64,000 bases of DNA from contig AP018269.1 in assembly GCA_003994795.1 (NCBI GenBank), positions 4,117,677 through 4,181,676 of the forward strand. Reading direction: 5' to 3'. The stretch comes from Cylindrospermum sp. NIES-4074 (GTDB lineage Bacteria > Cyanobacteriota > Cyanobacteriia > Cyanobacteriales > Nostocaceae). The translations under genes were made by a program, and so were the position numbers. Numbering within the stretch: position 1 is the first letter of the stretch; every line of letters starts with the position of its first letter. Shown here piece by piece: positions 63,451 through 64,000 of this stretch. Below the pieces are notes generated by a model. The model had not been told where the DNA came from. It made no database searches and saw only the letters and a program-made list of their open reading frames with translations.

Positions 63451-64000
63451 CTACTCATGCCTAGCAATACCATTTAGCAAATTTGCTAGTTCATGTGGAC
63501 GACTCAACATAGCTGTATGTCCTGTATTGAGAGTTAAAATTTCTGCTCCAATGTTGGCTGCCATTTCATCCTGCTTTGACGGTGGTAGTATTCCCTGATC
63601 CTGAAGCAACTTAATGTAAGTGCAAGGCACCGGGGGCATTTGTAACCGTGAAACTGGCTCATAAAATATCGCAGGTGGCTCTGGATGCTTACCACCAGCC
63701 AAGACTTGTTGAACCGTTGCCTCATCCATATCATTGCAAAGGGTTTTCCGCATATCTTCCTCTACAGCTTTATTCATAAAGGAAATCTTCCATGCCATTA
63801 GTCGCAACCACACCGTAATTCCAAAGCGTTCAGACGGACGAAAAACGGAAATTGCTGACTTTCCTTCTGGTGGGATATTAGCCCCCACAAAAACAATGCG
63901 TACCACTCGTTGGGGTAACAACGTTGCAACGGTCGGGGCAAGAATACCACCAATCGAATGGGCAACTAATATCACCCGCTTAAAGCCCATCGATTCAATT
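63451..64000 (-). CDS. Alpha/beta hydrolase, 5' truncated by the window end
   Basis: The frame is open to the window's right end (codons upstream of the first ATG at 63990 continue IES), so the N-terminus is missing. The remaining part has the nucleophile motif VILVAHSIGGILAP (GxSxG variant AHSIG), then a lid, and a C-terminal EILTLNTGHTAMLSRPHEL, where the His is the catalytic residue. It matches the single-domain esterase/hydrolase group. The two-gene operon with DUF1993 is cargo of the hupL element. Confidence 0.82.
   Translation of the reverse strand, partial: IESMGFKRVILVAHSIGGILAPTVATLLPQRVVRIVFVGANIPPEGKSAISVFRPSERFGITVWLRLMAWKISFMNKAVEEDMRKTLCNDMDEATVQQVLAGGKHPEPPAIFYEPVSRLQMPPVPCTYIKLLQDQGILPPSKQDEMAANIGAEILTLNTGHTAMLSRPHELANLLNGIARHE

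Larger units (their letters stand above)
58838..64000. mobile_element. hupL DNA element, left part (continues past the window)
   Basis: From 58838 to the window end the sequence is element DNA. The cargo includes an ATPase-nuclease gene on the plus strand and four genes on the minus strand. No XisC-type recombinase is within these 5.2 kb; by comparison with the known element, which is about 9-10 kb, it should lie near the far end. The boundary with hupL is fixed by the 16-base site. Confidence 0.85.

Overview
The window comes from a filamentous heterocyst-forming cyanobacterium of the Nostoc/Anabaena type. The evidence is an uptake hydrogenase operon (hupS, hupL) next to an extended hyp maturation operon, a hupL gene split at the exact 16-bp site used by the developmentally excised hupL element of Anabaena/Nostoc, abundant GCGATCGC (HIP1) octamers, and many short tandem heptamers and palindromic repeats.

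Region 1-9.5 kb: the 3' part of a carotenoid desaturase-like flavoprotein, a tiny protein with a duplicated Cys motif, a HicBA toxin-antitoxin pair, a lone antitoxin-like protein, a DUF4157 protein of the kind linked to extracellular contractile injection systems, DUF1499 and formamidase genes, comB, and a BlaI/BlaR1-like repressor-protease pair.

Region 9.8-16.0 kb is the most striking part. It is a three-gene minus-strand operon that looks like a variant RADAR antiphage system: a large P-loop ATPase (RdrA-like), a 986-residue adenosine-deaminase-family protein (RdrB-like) carrying a TIR domain and a C-terminal death-like or effector-associated domain, and a small helical protein of unknown function.

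Region 16.4-33.4 kb: cysK, then a plus-strand cluster that looks like uptake and breakdown of an organosulfur or xenobiotic compound. It holds an FMN monooxygenase of the NtaA/SnaA type, an amidohydrolase, an esterase, an aldo/keto reductase, a sulfonate-type binding protein, an ABC exporter, an AprA-like flavoprotein with a two-cluster ferredoxin, two glutathione transferases and a methyltransferase. Two decayed genes, an SsuA-like fragment and a HAD phosphatase, mark deletions in this cluster.

Region 33.8-41.3 kb: a DUF2267 protein, a membrane-anchored P450, small conserved proteins, a luciferase-like flavoprotein and a methyltransferase, with several repeat-rich spacers. Region 41.5-45.2 kb is a small islet of toxin-antitoxin genes beside an HTH-dynamin GTPase that may be a defence protein.

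Region 45.4-56.2 kb: a minus-strand operon ending in hypF-C-D-(tautomerase)-E-A-B and preceded by accessory genes (TPR protein, two small membrane proteins, NifU/Rieske fusion, NHL protein). Divergent to it, hupS and the 5' part of hupL run on the plus strand. hupL stops at the 16-bp site, and the rest of the window (about 5.2 kb) is the left part of the inserted hupL element, carrying an ATPase-nuclease, two secreted proteins, a DUF1993 protein and an alpha/beta hydrolase. The recombinase gene and the hupL 3' part lie beyond the window.
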